Positions 1 to 7,860 of a stretch of DNA of 24,223 bases are shown here, in pieces. The stretch covers positions 1 through 24,223 of the forward strand of contig CAZSVM010000023.1 of NCBI GenBank assembly GCA_964610315.1. Direction: 5' to 3'. The notes below the pieces were generated by a model. That model saw only the letters and a list, made by a program, of their open reading frames with translations. It made no database searches and was not told where the DNA came from. The translations under genes were made by a program, and so were the position numbers. The first letter of the stretch is position 1. Each line of letters begins with the position of its first letter. This DNA is from JAQVEM01 sp964610315. Its GTDB lineage: Bacteria > Actinomycetota > Humimicrobiia > Humimicrobiales > Humimicrobiaceae.

Positions 1-66
1 CTCAGCTGGGAGAGCGCCTGCCTTGCAAGCAGGAGGTCAGCGGTTCGATCCCGCTCATCTCCACCA
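1..66 (+). tRNA. tRNA-Ala(UGC), 5' end cut off by window
   Basis: The anticodon stem-loop reads CCTGC-CTTGCAA-GCAGG, giving anticodon TGC (Ala). The T arm is AGCGG-TTCGATC-CCGCT, and the acceptor 3' strand at 56-62 is followed by discriminator A63 and an encoded CCA at 64-66. About ten 5' bases (acceptor 5' strand, first D-stem base) lie outside the window. It ends 4 nt from the stop codon of the convergent Rrf2 gene, with no terminator hairpin visible between them. Confidence 0.95.
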
Positions 67-70
67 AAAT

Positions 71-493
71 TTATTTGCTGTTTATATCCATCTGCTGTTC
101 TATCATATCTTTTAAGGTAATCGACTGGAAAACTTCGTAGAATTTTTTACTGGCTTTCTCCCAGATTTTACGGGCTACACAGTTTTTGGACCTATAACAT
201 ATATCCGGACTCTTAATGCATTCGGTAATATCTAGAGATCCTTCTACTGCAGTCAAAATCTCGCTTAACCTTATTTTTTGAGGAGGTCTGGACAGGAAGT
301 AACCTCCGTGGGATCCCCGGGTAGATTTAATGAGGCCGGCAATTTTTAAGGGTATTATCAGCTGTCCCAGGTATTTCAGGGATATGTCCTGTGAACTGCT
401 GATATCTTTTAAAAGTACAGGACCATCATTATATCTTATTGCCAGCTCCAGCATTAATCTGGTACTGTATCTTCCTCTGGTGGATAATTTCAT
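71..493 (-). CDS. Rrf2 family transcriptional regulator, IscR-like
   Basis: A 140-aa winged-helix DNA-binding protein of the Rrf2 family. It starts MKLSTRGRYS as IscR/CymR/RsrR-type proteins do, and has the wing-proximal motif RGSHGGYFLSRP at 59-70. Three cysteines at 92, 99 and 105 have nearly the spacing of the E. coli IscR cluster ligands (92, 98, 104), so an Fe-S or otherwise redox-sensing form is likely rather than a cysteine-less Rrf2. The start is the canonical family start, preceded by a short AGGA. A sigma70-like promoter lies at 541-569. No isc/suf or cysteine biosynthesis gene is adjacent, so the regulon cannot be read from context. Family call is firm; the sensed ligand is inference. 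Confidence 0.93.
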   Translation of the reverse strand: MKLSTRGRYSTRLMLELAIRYNDGPVLLKDISSSQDISLKYLGQLIIPLKIAGLIKSTRGSHGGYFLSRPPQKIRLSEILTAVEGSLDITECIKSPDICYRSKNCVARKIWEKASKKFYEVFQSITLKDMIEQQMDINSK

Positions 494-540
494 TTTCCTG
501 ACTTTAAATTCATTATTTTTTAAATATTATTAATTCTATT

Positions 541-569
541 ATTTTAATGGAGTTATTTAATTTTGTAAA
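541..569 (-). promoter_or_regulatory. Predicted sigma70 promoter of the Rrf2 gene
   Basis: On the minus strand, TTTACA (569-564), a 17-bp spacer and TAAAAT (546-541) match the -35 and -10 consensus at 5/6 each. The expected start site gives a leader of about 40 nt before the codon at 493. Confidence 0.5.
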
Positions 570-695
570 ACCTTATATTCTCCATTTTTTAGACTCCTGG
601 AGATTAAATGTTTGTCAGCAGGTATACGGTTATGATTATTTTTGGTAAAATGTTCAGATGTTATTTACCGGGTGAATTTTAGGGGTATAAAGAAT

Positions 696-1178
696 ATGAC
701 TAATATCTGGCTGGAAGCATTTTTAGGTAAAATAGGGAAATTTTTAATAAGTTTTTTATCGAAATCTTATTACTATATAATCCCCCTGGTGCTTATTTAC
801 GGGATTTTTTTGGCTCTGTCTTCATATAATTTAAAAAGAATCGAAAAAAAAGTGGATCTGGAGATTTTTAATCAGTCTAAAGTTATTATGGTAAAAGATC
901 CGGGTATCAATTATGTGGATCTGGTTGAAAAAATTAATATTCCATGGGAAGAAATAATAAAAACCTATTCTTTCTTTCCCTATATTTCCCAGGAATCGGA
1001 TTTGTGGGTGATTAAAACCAGTCCTTTTAATGCAAGGAATATTATTATGAAGAGTGATAAGAAGATAAAAATAGTTCTGGAAAGAAATGGTATCCATAAT
1101 TTCCGTGAGAAACCTCCCCTGAAGAGAAACTTATATCTGGAGTATATTCACAGAGTTACACGAAGAAAAGAAGAATAA
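696..1178 (+). CDS. Uncharacterised single-pass membrane protein
   Basis: A protein of 160 aa from the ATG at 696. A longer TTG-initiated version from 642 is possible, but the ATG has AGGGG about 10 nt upstream and its reading begins directly with an amphipathic N-terminus. One hydrophobic segment (IIPLVLIYGIFLAL) lies about 25-40 residues from this start, followed by a basic/charged domain of about 110 residues with no motif I recognise. The C-terminus is strongly basic (RVTRRKEE). Topology suggests a membrane-anchored domain. It is convergent with the GatC gene, whose stop lies only 5 nt away. I do not recognise the family. Confidence 0.65.
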   Translation: MTNIWLEAFLGKIGKFLISFLSKSYYYIIPLVLIYGIFLALSSYNLKRIEKKVDLEIFNQSKVIMVKDPGINYVDLVEKINIPWEEIIKTYSFFPYISQESDLWVIKTSPFNARNIIMKSDKKIKIVLERNGIHNFREKPPLKRNLYLEYIHRVTRRKEE

Positions 1179-1183
1179 TTTAT

Positions 1184-2485
1184 TTATGAAAATAAATTGA
1201 ATATCGGTTCGATAATTTTTAATAAAATCCAGAAAAATATATTGGAACTGCCGCCAATACTGGAAATTCTTTTATAACCCTCAATCATCTCCACATTATA
1301 TTTAACAAAGAGGTTGGTAAATAAATAACCCATATTACTGGTTATCCACAGAATTATTGGAATTATAATTATTGCCGAAATAAAACTTCTAAAAAGTTCA
1401 CCTCTGGAGGGAGCAATGACCCAGATAAGTATAAAGGGAATCATTATAAGATCCGCACCGGGCAGCACTGTGCTGCCCGGTAGAATGGTGGAAATATAAA
1501 TAGTTAACGGAATCATAAAAATAGACAGAATAATGGTGGGGGTAAGGCCCACCAATATTATGGGATCCAATCCAATATATAATTCTCTTTTTGTAATCCT
1601 CCGCTTTATAAAGTCTTTTATGTCGTTTATGGTGGGGATCAGTCCCTTGAATATAAGATTTACTGCTCTGGGAATCATTATCATAATAACGGACAGAATC
1701 AAGCCATTGGTAAAGGCATAAAAAAGGTTGGGGCCCAGGTTCAGGTAAAAATTCTTATAACGGGTAATTGCTCCTATTATAAACCCAAAAATAAATCCGA
1801 TTATTATTGGTTCCGAAAAAACCCCTAGTTTGTATTGGATTTGTCCATAAAAGATATGGATTCTCCTGACAAGAGGGATTTTATTAAAGATAGTATTAAT
1901 AAGATGTGAAAAAGGTGCCCAGCAAATAATTTGTGCCTGAGGAAGGGATACGCCGCTAATGCCGTAATAACTATTAACGTAGGTCGCATATATATCCGAG
2001 AGTATAAAAGTTATGGCAGCCACAATTATGGCAATCAATATTCCAATCCATTTTATTTCGGTAATGGCAAAAACAATGGAACCTGCCAGTAGAAAAAACC
2101 AGTAGTTCCAGAGATCGATATTTATGGTTCTGGTAAACCTTAAGAAAAGCATAACCAGATTTAAAATTATTACCGCTATTATTATCTGGCCAATAATAGG
2201 AGAATTTAAAATAGCGGTTTTGGAAACAAGCCAGCCGGCATCGATAACCGTGAATTCCTTGGTGGAATTTAAAACTATGGTATTGGTAATAGGCCCAAAA
2301 AAATTTACGAAAAGAGTAAGCAGTACGGCAATACCAACCATACCGATAAATATAAAAGTACAGTTTTTTAAATTCTTAAGCGGTTTTCGGGTTATAAGAA
2401 GACTTATTATGAGCAGTATGAGAGGCAGCAGGATGACCGGACCCAGATCCATTATATATTTGACAACTCTATAGGTGATTGACAT
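1184..2485 (-). CDS. gatC: PTS galactitol-type transporter subunit IIC
   Basis: A polytopic membrane permease of 433 aa (E. coli GatC is 451). It follows the family along its length: N-terminal YIMDLGPVILLP, the RFTRTINIDLWNYW segment near 116-129, GVFSEPIIIGFIFG, then a C-terminal stretch with LYIGLDPIILVGLTPT and RGELFRS. The family carries the sugar-binding and translocation channel and needs IIA, IIB, EI and HPr for phosphotransfer. None of these is in the window, so this is an orphan IIC. The substrate may not be galactitol; related IIC subunits carry other polyols or pentoses. There is little Shine-Dalgarno signal before the start, which was chosen because it matches the family N-terminus. 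Confidence 0.88.
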   Translation of the reverse strand: MSITYRVVKYIMDLGPVILLPLILLIISLLITRKPLKNLKNCTFIFIGMVGIAVLLTLFVNFFGPITNTIVLNSTKEFTVIDAGWLVSKTAILNSPIIGQIIIAVIILNLVMLFLRFTRTINIDLWNYWFFLLAGSIVFAITEIKWIGILIAIIVAAITFILSDIYATYVNSYYGISGVSLPQAQIICWAPFSHLINTIFNKIPLVRRIHIFYGQIQYKLGVFSEPIIIGFIFGFIIGAITRYKNFYLNLGPNLFYAFTNGLILSVIMIMIPRAVNLIFKGLIPTINDIKDFIKRRITKRELYIGLDPIILVGLTPTIILSIFMIPLTIYISTILPGSTVLPGADLIMIPFILIWVIAPSRGELFRSFISAIIIIPIILWITSNMGYLFTNLFVKYNVEMIEGYKRISSIGGSSNIFFWILLKIIEPIFNLFS

Positions 2486-2625
2486 AAAATAAAATTTTTA
2501 AATTTTTAATGATGTTATATTATACTTACTATTTGATATAAAATGAAGGAAGATATACTGGTTGTTCCTGCCGGCAGTTTTAGAAGATAAAATTGATTAT
2601 CTAAGGTAAGGATGGGATAGGTGGT

Positions 2626-3219
2626 ATGGATATTTATGATAAGATGTTTGAAGAATTGGCGGCCAGAGATACCGGCGATATTTTAAGATATACCGGCTCC
2701 GAACTTTTGGATGATAAAAAAATCAAATTAAGCTTTTTTGAAAAAGAAATCATGGTGGATCCGGAGAAAAGGGAAATCCGTTATTTAAAAGAAGGCACTT
2801 CAGACCGGGAAAAATCTCTGAACAAATATTCCTCTTCTCTGGTTTTACATTATTTACTCAATGCGGATGGGTCTCCTCTTACCGGCAGCTGGATCTCATT
2901 CAGGGAACTTCCGGGAGGGCTGTTTTACTGGCAAACCGTACCGGGAGTGCTGAAGCCTCTGATAGAGAAATATGAAAGTGACGGTAACGGATTTGTAAAG
3001 AGGGCATCCGGGATTGGCGGGGAAAAATACAATCAGTTTAAATTTGCCTCGGTCATCCATCCTTTTAAGATGTTTCCGGTCCTTATAATTTTTGACCAGA
3101 AAAGCATGGAATTCGAAGCAAGTGCCAGGGTACTGTTTGACGGCAGCGCTTCTCATTATTTAAAAACCGATGTAATAAAATTGATTATAGTTTATATGGT
3201 CAAAAAGCTCTGCGGATAA
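2626..3219 (+). CDS. DUF3786 domain-containing protein
   Basis: A soluble 197-aa protein with no signal peptide or membrane segment. The central GSWISFRELPGGLFYW region (about 106-121) and the C-terminal pattern PVLIIFD...EASARVLFDGSASHYLKTD (about 151-181) are what I recall of DUF3786. Proteins of this domain occur in strict anaerobes, often near corrinoid or Fe-S genes. No activity is established. It is transcribed divergently from gatC, with a GGATAGGTGG ribosome-binding stretch before the ATG and a likely terminator downstream at 3259-3297. Family assignment is from memory of motif and size. Confidence 0.75.
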   Translation: MDIYDKMFEELAARDTGDILRYTGSELLDDKKIKLSFFEKEIMVDPEKREIRYLKEGTSDREKSLNKYSSSLVLHYLLNADGSPLTGSWISFRELPGGLFYWQTVPGVLKPLIEKYESDGNGFVKRASGIGGEKYNQFKFASVIHPFKMFPVLIIFDQKSMEFEASARVLFDGSASHYLKTDVIKLIIVYMVKKLCG

Positions 3220-3258
3220 AGTCGGTAGAATGCCGGCAGTTAATCGGTAATCTTCGTT

Positions 3259-3297
3259 TCGGTAGCCTTATCTGGTTGCTTTAACCGATCTTTTTTT
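3259..3297 (+). terminator. Probable rho-independent terminator after the DUF3786 gene
   Basis: TCGGT (3259-3263) pairs with ACCGA (3284-3288), extended inside by AGCC (3264-3267) against GGTT (3274-3277), and is followed by seven Ts at 3291-3297. The stem is bulged. Alternative pairings exist because CGGT also occurs upstream at 3245-3248. Confidence 0.5.
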
Positions 3298-3304
3298 ATA
3301 AGCC

Positions 3305-3332
3305 TTGAAATTACATTTTTTTTTGATATAAT
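3305..3332 (+). promoter_or_regulatory. Predicted sigma70 promoter of the SorC-family regulator and E1 genes
   Basis: TTGAAA (3305-3310), a 16-bp spacer and a perfect TATAAT (3327-3332). The predicted start site near 3339 puts the palindrome at 3353-3368 in the initially transcribed region. Confidence 0.6.
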
Positions 3333-3352
3333 TTTAAGCAAATGTTCATATA

Positions 3353-3368
3353 ATGCACAATTGTGCAT
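3353..3368. promoter_or_regulatory. Perfect 16-bp palindrome, candidate SorC operator
   Basis: ATGCACAATTGTGCAT is its own reverse complement. It lies about 20 bp downstream of the predicted -10 and just ahead of the regulator start codon, where binding would block transcription. Autoregulation by the adjacent SorC-family protein is inference. No second perfect copy was seen in the window. Confidence 0.55.
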
Positions 3369-3395
3369 GTTATTATTGATATCAAAAGATCAATC

Positions 3396-4340
3396 ATGGA
3401 AAGTATAGCCACAAAAAAATTTTTAACTAAAATAGCGGGGCTTTATTATCTGGAAGATTTGACCCAGCAGGAGATTGCCGATAGATTTAATATTTCAAGA
3501 ACAAAGGTTTCAAGATATCTAAGCAGGGCAAGGAAAGACGGGATAGTAGAAATAAAGATAAATTCACTAAAGGAATATTACTCTTCTCTGGAGTGCGAAA
3601 TAGAAAAAAAATATAAAATAAAAGAATGCATTGTGGTACCTACTTTCGAAAAGAAAGAAGAAATACTAAAAATGATGGCAGAATCATTGAATGAACTATT
3701 CGAAAGAATACTAGAAAATGGAAGTTATCTGGGAATTGGCTGGGGGAGTTCATTAAAGACAGTATCGGATTATGTTTATGTAAGCGGTAAATCCGATATT
3801 AAGGTGGTTCCCATAATCGGAGGCCTGGGGAAAATAGAGACAGGGGTGCATACCAACTTGGTGGCAAAAAATATCGCAGAGAGGTTGGGCGGTATAAGCT
3901 ATATGATCAATTCTCCTGCCGTCCTTGACAGTAAAGAGATAAGAGAAATAGTGGAAAATGACAGCAACACCAGAGAAATAATCAAATTATCAGAAAAAAT
4001 CAGTACGGCTCTGGTAGGATTAAGTGATATAGGTCCCTATTCCACCTTGATTAAGACCGGCTGTTTCAACATGGAGGAGTTTAAGTATCTGGACAATCTG
4101 GGAGTAATCGGAGATGTTAATCTTATTTTTATAAGTGAGAATGGAGAGTATGTTCCCAATAGGATAGATGAGAGGATTGTGAGAATTTCACCGGAAAGAT
4201 TAAGAAAAGTCAAAAATGTTATCGGAATTGCCTTTGGACAAAGAAAAATAAAAGTAATCCTTGGTGCCTTAAGGGGCAGGCTGATAAATATTTTAATTAC
4301 AGATGAAGAGACAGCAGAAAATCTCAGCAGACGGGAATAA
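3396..4340 (+). CDS. SorC/DeoR-type sugar-binding transcriptional regulator
   Basis: From the ATG at 3396 it is 314 aa; a GTG at 3363 would add 11 residues but would put the start codon inside the palindrome and has no ribosome-binding site. The N-terminus carries a helix-turn-helix (LTQQEIADRFNISRTKVSRYL) followed by a long effector-binding domain with the family landmarks GIGWGSSLKTV, VVPIIGG, and the C-terminal IGIAFGQRKIKVILGALRG and LITDEETA. Members bind phosphorylated sugars or similar small metabolites and act as tetrameric repressors or activators. Its stop is 3 nt from the E1 alpha start, so it very likely controls the dehydrogenase operon. Effector unknown. Confidence 0.92.
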   Translation: MESIATKKFLTKIAGLYYLEDLTQQEIADRFNISRTKVSRYLSRARKDGIVEIKINSLKEYYSSLECEIEKKYKIKECIVVPTFEKKEEILKMMAESLNELFERILENGSYLGIGWGSSLKTVSDYVYVSGKSDIKVVPIIGGLGKIETGVHTNLVAKNIAERLGGISYMINSPAVLDSKEIREIVENDSNTREIIKLSEKISTALVGLSDIGPYSTLIKTGCFNMEEFKYLDNLGVIGDVNLIFISENGEYVPNRIDERIVRISPERLRKVKNVIGIAFGQRKIKVILGALRGRLINILITDEETAENLSRRE

Positions 4341-4343
4341 GTT

Positions 4344-5372
4344 ATGGATAAAAATTCAAAAGAAAAAGAGCAAAGTATGAATATCGATGGGTATGAAATA
4401 AAAGACAGGTTTGCCGGACTGAAGGATAACCTGAAGATTGAAATGCTTAAGAAAATGTATGAGATAAGGCATTTTGAGAATGAAGCCGAGCAATTTATTA
4501 TAAGGGGAATGATTCACGGCACCTGTCATCTGTACACCGGCGAAGAGGCCACTGCCGTCGGAGCTGTTTATGCCATAAATAGCGATGATTATATTACTTC
4601 CACCCACCGGGGACACGGCCATTGTATTGCCAAGGGTGCCGACCTTAATATTATGATGGCGGAACTTCTGGGTAAAAAAACAGGATACTGCAAAGGTAAG
4701 GGAGGCTCGATGCATATAGCTGATGTCCATTCCGGAAATCTTGGTGCAAACGGGGTGGTAGGAGGAAGTATCGGTATTGCCACCGGCGCAGCTCTAACCT
4801 GCAGGATGAATAAAAACGGAAGAGTGGTGGTATGTTTTTTCGGAGATGGCGCAGCCAATCAGGGAATATTTCACGGTTCCCTGAACATGGCTTCCATATG
4901 GGATCTTCCCGTAATTTATCTCTGCGAGAATAATGTATATGGAATGTCTACTTCGGTAAAAGAAGCATTTAACATAGAAAAAATATCGGACAGGAAAATG
5001 GCTTATGGTATAGAGGGACTTACCATTGACGGCAATAATCTGATTGAAGTGTTTAACGTGGTTTCACACTTTGCCAACTGGTGCAGAGCCGGAAGAGGTC
5101 CGGTTTTAATTGAAAGTCTGACCTATAGATGGGGCGGTCATTCCAAGAGTGATGCCCAGGTTTACAGAACAAAAAAAGAGATCAAGAGCTGGATGGAAAG
5201 GGATCCCATAAAAAGGTATAAAGAAATTTTGATAGACCGGAAAGTATTGACCGAAAACGAGGATAAGGAACTGGAAAATGAAGTGATAGGTCAAATGGAG
5301 AAGGCTGTAAAATTTGCCAAAGACAGCCCGTTTCCCGATCCCTCCGAGGTCGAGGATGATGTTTATGCTTAA
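4344..5372 (+). CDS. acoA: 2-oxoacid/acetoin dehydrogenase E1 component, alpha subunit
   Basis: The TPP-dependent alpha subunit of a pyruvate dehydrogenase or acetoin:acceptor oxidoreductase complex, 342 aa. The thiamine diphosphate motif begins GDGAANQG (167-174) and closes with ENN (195-197). THRGHGH (87-93) and the GYCKGKGGSMHIAD segment (114-127) are highly conserved in AcoA/PdhA proteins. RWGGHSKSD near the C-terminus is the usual phosphorylation-loop-like region. It forms an alpha2beta2 heterotetramer with the next gene product. The wording of the conserved segments is closest to the AcoA branch, but sequence alone does not separate acetoin from pyruvate as substrate, so the symbol is provisional. 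Translationally close to the SorC-family gene. Confidence 0.9.
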   Translation: MDKNSKEKEQSMNIDGYEIKDRFAGLKDNLKIEMLKKMYEIRHFENEAEQFIIRGMIHGTCHLYTGEEATAVGAVYAINSDDYITSTHRGHGHCIAKGADLNIMMAELLGKKTGYCKGKGGSMHIADVHSGNLGANGVVGGSIGIATGAALTCRMNKNGRVVVCFFGDGAANQGIFHGSLNMASIWDLPVIYLCENNVYGMSTSVKEAFNIEKISDRKMAYGIEGLTIDGNNLIEVFNVVSHFANWCRAGRGPVLIESLTYRWGGHSKSDAQVYRTKKEIKSWMERDPIKRYKEILIDRKVLTENEDKELENEVIGQMEKAVKFAKDSPFPDPSEVEDDVYA

Positions 5373-5420
5373 TATAATCAATGGTCACTTATTATTTAAT
5401 TTTAAGGAGATATTTTTCTT

Positions 5421-6410
5421 ATGGTAAGAGAGTTAACCTATCTTGAAGCAATAAGAGAAGCTATGCAGCAGAAAATGAGGAAAGACAGTAGTGTATACCT
5501 TATGGGAGAAGATATAGCGGAATATGGAGGAGCTTTTGGGGTAACCGTAGGAATGCTGGAAGAATTCGGCAGAGAGAGAGTAAGAAATACTCCTATTTCC
5601 GAAGAAACTATAATCGGAGTGGCAACCGGCAGTGCAATTACTGGAATGAGGCCCATAGCGGAGATAATGTTTTCGGATTTTATGACCATAGCTATGGATC
5701 AGATTGTTAACCAGGCGGCTAAAATAAGTTATATGTTTGGGGGGAAAGCCAGGGTACCTATGGTAATCAGAACTGCGGGAGGCGGCGGAACCGGAGCCGC
5801 TGCCCAGCATTCACAGAGTCTGGAGGCTCTGGTTGCTCATATTCCCGGTTTAAAAGTGGTTATGCCTTCCTGCCCTTATGATGCCAAAGGACTTTTAATC
5901 TCCTCCATAAATGACAATAATCCGGTAATTTTCATAGAACATAAACTGCTTTATAAAAATAAAAAATACATTCAAAATGTTCCTCAAGAAATGTATGAAA
6001 TCCCTCTGGGTAAAGGTGATATCAAAAGGGAAGGCACTGATATAAGCATAACGGCAACTTCTTATATGGTGCAAAAATCACTGGAAGCGGCTGATAAACT
6101 TTCCAGGGAGAAAGGTATCGAATGCGAGGTAATAGATATGAGAACATTAAGACCCCTGGATATGGATATAATACTGAATTCCATCAAAAAAACCGGTAAG
6201 CTTCTGTGTGTCGAAGAGGCACCGGTTTTCGGAGGTTTTATGGGTGAAGTATCGGCTCAGGTATCCGAGAAAGGGTTTGACTGGCTGGATGCACCGGTAA
6301 CCAGAGTGGCGGGTAGAAATTGCCCGGTTCCCTACAGTCTGGTACTTGAAAAGGAAATGATCCCTGATGTCATCAGGATAGAAAAGGGAATTCTGGATAT
6401 CCTTGAATAA
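5421..6410 (+). CDS. acoB: 2-oxoacid/acetoin dehydrogenase E1 component, beta subunit
   Basis: A 329-aa beta subunit starting MVRELTYLEAIREAM, with the landmarks GEDIAEYGGAFGVT (29-42), TPISEETIIGVATGSAITGMRP, EIMFSDFM and the QHSQSLEAL segment that forms part of the TPP site. The C-terminal transketolase domain carries IDMRTLRPLD and the VEEAPVFGGFMGEV stretch. It pairs with the alpha subunit and supplies the second half of the cofactor pocket and the E2 contact. A strong AAGGAGA precedes the ATG after a 48-bp gap, so it is co-transcribed with the upstream gene. Substrate ambiguity is the same as for the alpha subunit. Confidence 0.92.
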   Translation: MVRELTYLEAIREAMQQKMRKDSSVYLMGEDIAEYGGAFGVTVGMLEEFGRERVRNTPISEETIIGVATGSAITGMRPIAEIMFSDFMTIAMDQIVNQAAKISYMFGGKARVPMVIRTAGGGGTGAAAQHSQSLEALVAHIPGLKVVMPSCPYDAKGLLISSINDNNPVIFIEHKLLYKNKKYIQNVPQEMYEIPLGKGDIKREGTDISITATSYMVQKSLEAADKLSREKGIECEVIDMRTLRPLDMDIILNSIKKTGKLLCVEEAPVFGGFMGEVSAQVSEKGFDWLDAPVTRVAGRNCPVPYSLVLEKEMIPDVIRIEKGILDILE

Positions 6411-6464
6411 AATTTGGTATTATTGATAATGTTATATTGGATTTCAGTATGTTATTATAGGTAC

Positions 6465-6559
6465 TAACCGGTAAAGGCAGATTTTAATTGATTGATAATT
6501 AATTTTTGAGTATAAATATAATAATAAGGTAAAGATTATATAAATTTTGTAACCGGTTA
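6465..6559. repeat. Two TAACCGGT boxes in the E1 beta-E2 gap
   Basis: TAACCGGT occurs at 6465-6472 and 6550-6557. The second copy sits inside the perfect palindrome TAACCGGTTA (6550-6559). They flank the predicted E2 promoter and might be regulator contacts, but CCGGT is common in this genome. Confidence 0.25.
6488..6516 (+). promoter_or_regulatory. Candidate internal promoter for the E2 gene
   Basis: TTGATT (6488-6493), a 17-bp spacer and TATAAA (6511-6516). The 180-bp gap between E1 beta and E2 is unusually long for this operon and AT-rich, which supports separate initiation here. Confidence 0.4.
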
Positions 6560-6590
6560 TTTACATTTATTCCGGCGAGAGGATAAAAAG

Positions 6591-7820
6591 ATGCATGAAG
6601 TTATTATGCCTAAATTGGGAATTACCATGGAATCGGGGAGAATTGAGAAGTGGCATAAAAAAGAAGGGGATAAGGTAAAAGCAGGCGAGGTACTGTTTGA
6701 AGTTATGACCGATAAGGTCACTATCGAGGTCGAGTCCTATAATTCGGGTATATTGAAAAAAATACTAAAGGGTGAAGGACAAGAAGTCCCGGTAACCGAA
6801 GTGGTGGCTTATATCGGTGGGGAAAATGAAAAAATTCCGGTGGACAAATCGGAAAAGAAAGGCCCGGATAAAAATTCCGGATCCGGAACAGAAGAAACCG
6901 GCAAAAAAGCCGAACAAATTAAAAAAGATCCGGTTACTTCCCAGAAAAGAATCAAGATATCGCCTCTGGCCAGAAAAATTGCACAGGAAATGGGCATAGA
7001 TTACAGGATGGAAAAAATTAAAGGTTCGGGGCCGGGTGGAAGAATAGAGAAAAAAGATGTAATAGATTATTCCAAAAAGAAGGCAGATTCTGGAAAAGAG
7101 GAAGAGAAACTTTCCCGGTCAGCGATAGCCGTAAGATCGTCTAGCGAGCTTTCAGGCATGAGAAAATTAATAGCCCAGCGTATGAGCTATTCCAGTTCAA
7201 ATATCCCCCACATAGTTTTGAATGTAAAAGTAGACACCACCCGCCTTGCCGGATTTAAAGATGAATTGAAAGAAAAGTTATTTAAAAAATATGGGGTGGA
7301 AATAACCTATACCGACCTTATATTAAAGTCAGCCGCATCCGCTTTACGGAACAACCTGGAATTGAACTCAACTTTTTCCAACGGCCGCTATATTATATAT
7401 GATGATATAAATATCGGCCTGGCAGTTTCACTGGGAGAGGGGCTCATCGTTCCCACCATCTTTAATTGTGACAGGCTGGCCATTCTGGATATTGCAAAGA
7501 GGAGAATCGATCTGGTTAATAAGGCTGCAGAAGGAAAGCTCAGCCTGGGCGATGTTTCTAATGGTACCTTTACGGTTACCAATCTGGGAATGTATGGTAT
7601 ACGGTCCTTTACTGCCATAATAAATCCTCCCCAGGCAGCTATACTGGCCGTAGGGGAAATATACACCGAAGCCGGGGTGGTACGTGGAGAAATCAAACCG
7701 CTGTCCTTTTTAGATCTTTCTGCTTCCTGCGATCATAGAATAATTGATGGGAAAACAGGGGCCAAATTCATGCAGGAAATAAGGGAACTTTTGGAAAATC
7801 CATCAAAGTTAATTGATTAA
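6591..7820 (+). CDS. acoC: Dihydrolipoamide acyltransferase (E2) of the dehydrogenase complex
   Basis: A 409-aa modular E2. Residues 1-78 form a single lipoyl domain with the lipoylated lysine K42 in EVMTDKVTIEVES. A Lys/Glu/Gly-rich linker (about 82-118) follows. The peripheral subunit-binding domain spans about 123-160 (ISPLARKIAQEMGID, GSGPGGRIEKKDV). A second linker leads to the catalytic domain (about 185-409) with the active-site motif DHRIIDG at 381-387. It is the structural core, receives the acyl group from E1 and docks E3. GAGAGGAT precedes the start at good spacing. Only one lipoyl domain is present, as in many bacterial acetoin/PDH E2 proteins. Confidence 0.93.
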   Translation: MHEVIMPKLGITMESGRIEKWHKKEGDKVKAGEVLFEVMTDKVTIEVESYNSGILKKILKGEGQEVPVTEVVAYIGGENEKIPVDKSEKKGPDKNSGSGTEETGKKAEQIKKDPVTSQKRIKISPLARKIAQEMGIDYRMEKIKGSGPGGRIEKKDVIDYSKKKADSGKEEEKLSRSAIAVRSSSELSGMRKLIAQRMSYSSSNIPHIVLNVKVDTTRLAGFKDELKEKLFKKYGVEITYTDLILKSAASALRNNLELNSTFSNGRYIIYDDINIGLAVSLGEGLIVPTIFNCDRLAILDIAKRRIDLVNKAAEGKLSLGDVSNGTFTVTNLGMYGIRSFTAIINPPQAAILAVGEIYTEAGVVRGEIKPLSFLDLSASCDHRIIDGKTGAKFMQEIRELLENPSKLID

Positions 7821-7860
7821 TTGACTAAATTTATTAATTTTATAGGAGTATTTACCGGAA

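Noticed and set aside
642..695. Upstream TTG extension of the single-pass membrane protein
   Set aside because: The internal ATG at 696 has the better ribosome-binding site; the extension has none.
3363..3395. GTG start of the SorC-family gene
   Set aside because: It falls within the palindrome and lacks a ribosome-binding site; family N-termini fit the ATG at 3396.
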